A DNA stretch of 64,000 bases from Rhizobium sp. BK418 (lineage in GTDB: Bacteria; Pseudomonadota; Alphaproteobacteria; Rhizobiales; Rhizobiaceae), in the NCBI RefSeq assembly GCF_004341105.1, contig NZ_SLZK01000003.1, forward strand, positions 248,001 to 312,000. The letters are read 5' to 3'. Of this stretch, positions 62,019 through 64,000 are shown piece by piece (the first letter of the stretch is position 1; each line of letters begins with the position of its first letter). The position numbers and the translations under genes are program-made. Under the pieces are notes generated by a model. That model saw only the letters and a program-made list of their open reading frames with translations. It ran no database searches and was not told the DNA's origin.

Positions 62019-63329
62019 TTACTTCGCACGGGAGCGATAGACAGTGTCGAGCCAGACGGCAATGACGAGCACCGCGCCGACGACGACGTTCTGGATGGGC
62101 GTATCGACATTGGCGAGGCCCATGCCCGACTGCAGCGACTGCATGACGAGCGCGCCGAGCATGGCGCCGGCGATCGTGCCGGTGCCGCCTGCCAGAGACG
62201 TGCCGCCGATGACGGCTGCCGCGATCGTGTAGAGCTCGTAGGTCGTGCCCTGCGAGTTGGCGGCGGCGTTGAGGCGCGCCGTGGAGATGGCGGCGGCGAC
62301 GGCTGCAAGGAAGCCCATCAGCGCGAAGATGCGTACCGTCACCCAGCGGGTCTTGATGCCGGCGAGTTCGGCAGCTTCAGGGTTGCCACCGATCGCGAAG
62401 ACATAGCGGCCGAAGCGCAGACGCGTGGCGATGAAGGTCATGACGATGCCGACGAGGATGGCGATCAGCACCGGTACGGCAATGCCGTACGGGATCATCA
62501 GGCCGCCTTCCGGCGCGGTGATGTTGTTGGCCTCGGCATAGCGCTTGGCGATCGCCGGCGGCCAGTAATAGATCGTCGAGACCCAGATGGCGCCGAGCAC
62601 CAGGGCGCAGCCGAGGACACCGAGGAAATATTCGGCCCAGAGCGGACGGCGCGGGAAGTTGAAACGCCGGCGCTGGTGGCGGGAACCGATGATCGAGACG
62701 ACGATCAGCACGCAGGCGACCGCACCGATGATCCAGCTCCAGGTGGCGCCGATCGCGCCTTCGGCACCGCCGCCCATGATGCGGAAGGTGGTGTCGAGCG
62801 GCGCGACCGTCTGGCCGCTCGTGACATACCAGGCAAGGCCGCGCCAGGCGAGGAAGCCGCCAAGGGTGACGATGAAGGACGGCACGCCCATGAAGGCGAT
62901 GATGACGCCCTGGAACAGGCCGATCGCCGTGCCGACGAGGAGGCCGCAAATCAGCGTGATCACCCAGGTGAAGGAATTGTCGAAGCCGAGATATTGCGGC
63001 AGGAACTTCGCCTGGACCACGCCCATGATCATGGCGACGAAGCCGAGGATCGAGCCGATCGACAGGTCGATGTTTCTGGTGACGATGACCAGCACCATGC
63101 CGGTCGCGAGAACCGCGATTTCGGTTGTCTGGACCGAGAGGTTCCAGAGGTTTCGGGGCGTGAGGAACAGGCCGCCGGTATAGAAGTGGAAGCCGATCCA
63201 GATGACCAGCAGCGCGGCAATCATGCCGAGAAGGCGGGTATCGATTTCCGTCGCCCGCAGGAAGCGCGTGAAGGGGCCTTCAACTGCCGAGCGCGGACCT
63301 GACGTCGTGGAGTGGGTGATGTCTGCCAT
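62019..63329 (-). CDS. Sugar ABC transporter permease (XylH-like)
   Basis: This 436-residue protein has about ten hydrophobic segments ([76 protein letters not shown]) and the CUT2 permease signature [19 protein letters not shown]. The long insert between segments is typical of XylH. The start at 63329 ([10 protein letters not shown]) is used; the upstream 40 codons lack protein-like content. It lies between the binding protein and ATPase genes. Confidence 0.85.
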   Translation of the reverse strand: MADITHSTTSGPRSAVEGPFTRFLRATEIDTRLLGMIAALLVIWIGFHFYTGGLFLTPRNLWNLSVQTTEIAVLATGMVLVIVTRNIDLSIGSILGFVAMIMGVVQAKFLPQYLGFDNSFTWVITLICGLLVGTAIGLFQGVIIAFMGVPSFIVTLGGFLAWRGLAWYVTSGQTVAPLDTTFRIMGGGAEGAIGATWSWIIGAVACVLIVVSIIGSRHQRRRFNFPRRPLWAEYFLGVLGCALVLGAIWVSTIYYWPPAIAKRYAEANNITAPEGGLMIPYGIAVPVLIAILVGIVMTFIATRLRFGRYVFAIGGNPEAAELAGIKTRWVTVRIFALMGFLAAVAAAISTARLNAAANSQGTTYELYTIAAAVIGGTSLAGGTGTIAGAMLGALVMQSLQSGMGLANVDTPIQNVVVGAVLVIAVWLDTVYRSRAK

Positions 63330-63582
63330 GGGTTTGCCGTTTCCCCCATTTGTTTGGGCGCGGCCTGCTCCTGCGGGAGCTGCCGACGATCGCCCTGTTC
63401 TTGATGTGACCACCGGGACGCTTCCGAAAATAGCCGATGACAACGGCACTATTCTGGCAGGGAATCAAAGCATCCGCGGTGCGCGCGAGAATGGAGAAGC
63501 ACCAAGAGGCGGGCTTCATCCGCATCCGGCGCCGCAGCGGAGGGCCGCTGCGGCGCCGGTATTTCCAATCAGCCGGCGAGGA

Positions 63583-64000
63583 TTAGTCGCAAGCCTTGAC
63601 GGAGCCGGGTTTGACGCCCTGGCAGGCTTCAGCCTTGGAGATCCAGCCAGCGTCGATGACGACGTTGAGGTTGTCCTTGGTAATGGCCTGCGGCTTCAGG
63701 AAGATGGACTGCATCTTCACCTTCTTCGGGCCGCCTTCGAAGGTCTGGACGCCGGCGATCTTGTCCATGGTCGTGCCGCCGGCGAGATCGAGAGCGATTT
63801 CGGCAGCGCGCTTGCCGAGCTCACGGCTGTCCTTCCAGACGGAAACCGTCTGCGTGCCCAAAGCGATGCGGTTCAGTGCAGCCTTGTCGGCGTCCTGGCC
63901 GGAAACCGGAACGGAGCCGGCCATGCCCTGGGCGTCGAGAGCGGCGACGGCGCCGCCGGCCGTGCCGTCGTTGGAAGCGACGACGGCGTCAACCTTGTTG
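63583..64000 (-). CDS. Periplasmic sugar-binding protein, C-terminal part (XylF-like)
   Basis: The frame enters from the right edge ([40 protein letters not shown]) and ends at a stop at 63583. The pattern, with DGTAGG and the ending [12 protein letters not shown], matches D-xylose-type binding proteins of the LacI/periplasmic-binding family. The N-terminus and signal peptide lie beyond 64,000. It is the first gene of the importer operon; 253 bases separate it from the permease. Confidence 0.82.
   Translation of the reverse strand, partial: NKVDAVVASNDGTAGGAVAALDAQGMAGSVPVSGQDADKAALNRIALGTQTVSVWKDSRELGKRAAEIALDLAGGTTMDKIAGVQTFEGGPKKVKMQSIFLKPQAITKDNLNVVIDAGWISKAEACQGVKPGSVKACD

Overview
The window looks like a Rhizobiaceae-type alphaproteobacterial chromosome (high GC, DUF982 protein, MarR/FAD-monooxygenase pair, xylFHG-type sugar importer, tRNA-Arg(CCG)) carrying a mosaic genomic island. 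About 1-11.2 kb reads as ordinary chromosome. It holds the start of a TPR/cyclase-like regulator, a Tat-exported DUF1254/DUF1214 protein with a periplasmic and an outer-membrane companion, a DUF900 lipoprotein hydrolase, a divergent MarR regulator and FAD monooxygenase, a small lipoprotein, an alpha/beta hydrolase and an exported aspartoacylase-like protein. The right end (61.2-64 kb) is chromosome again: a sugar ABC importer beside tRNA-Arg.

The island runs from roughly 11.4 kb to the tRNA-Arg gene at 60,953-61,029. It starts with an AlpA/VapE satellite-like pair, then an intergenic region with six GCTTACRA-type repeats. Next comes what I read as a transposase-less transposon (14,362-17,702) with 25-bp imperfect terminal repeats, a 5-bp target duplication (GGAAG) and three extra internal repeats per end type. 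Its cargo is a three-gene operon in which two proteins carry HEPN R-x4-H motifs. It abuts a 14-kb five-gene operon (17,866-32,016, minus strand): RHH regulator, SNF2 helicase with a C-terminal DUF3883-like nuclease domain, a 1400-residue sacsin-like GHKL ATPase, a DUF1156 DNA methyltransferase and a HEPN(Swt1)-DUF499 ATPase. This looks like a modification-linked anti-phage system of unusual composition. From 32.2 to 39.8 kb, between two copies of a GC-rich repeat, lie an unknown protein, HipBA, a helicase-IV-like UvrD helicase and another unknown protein.

From 39.9 to 55.9 kb is a mobilisation module: a relaxase and MobC-like protein beside an array of eleven consecutive hairpins (candidate oriT), a SprT-like protein, SbcCD with a divergent WYL regulator, a VirD4/TraG-type coupling protein, an ankyrin protein, a frameshifted membrane protein, ArdC and several small island proteins. 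No type IV mating-pair genes are seen, so the island is mobilisable rather than self-conjugative as far as this window shows.

Two integration systems sit at the right end. A tyrosine integrase lies next to a 50-bp 3' fragment of tRNA-Gly(CCC) that has TTGCCACA arm-type repeats on both sides, like an unrecombined attP. A large serine recombinase reads into the 3' end of tRNA-Arg(CCG), the probable present junction. I could not find the matching left-hand att site.
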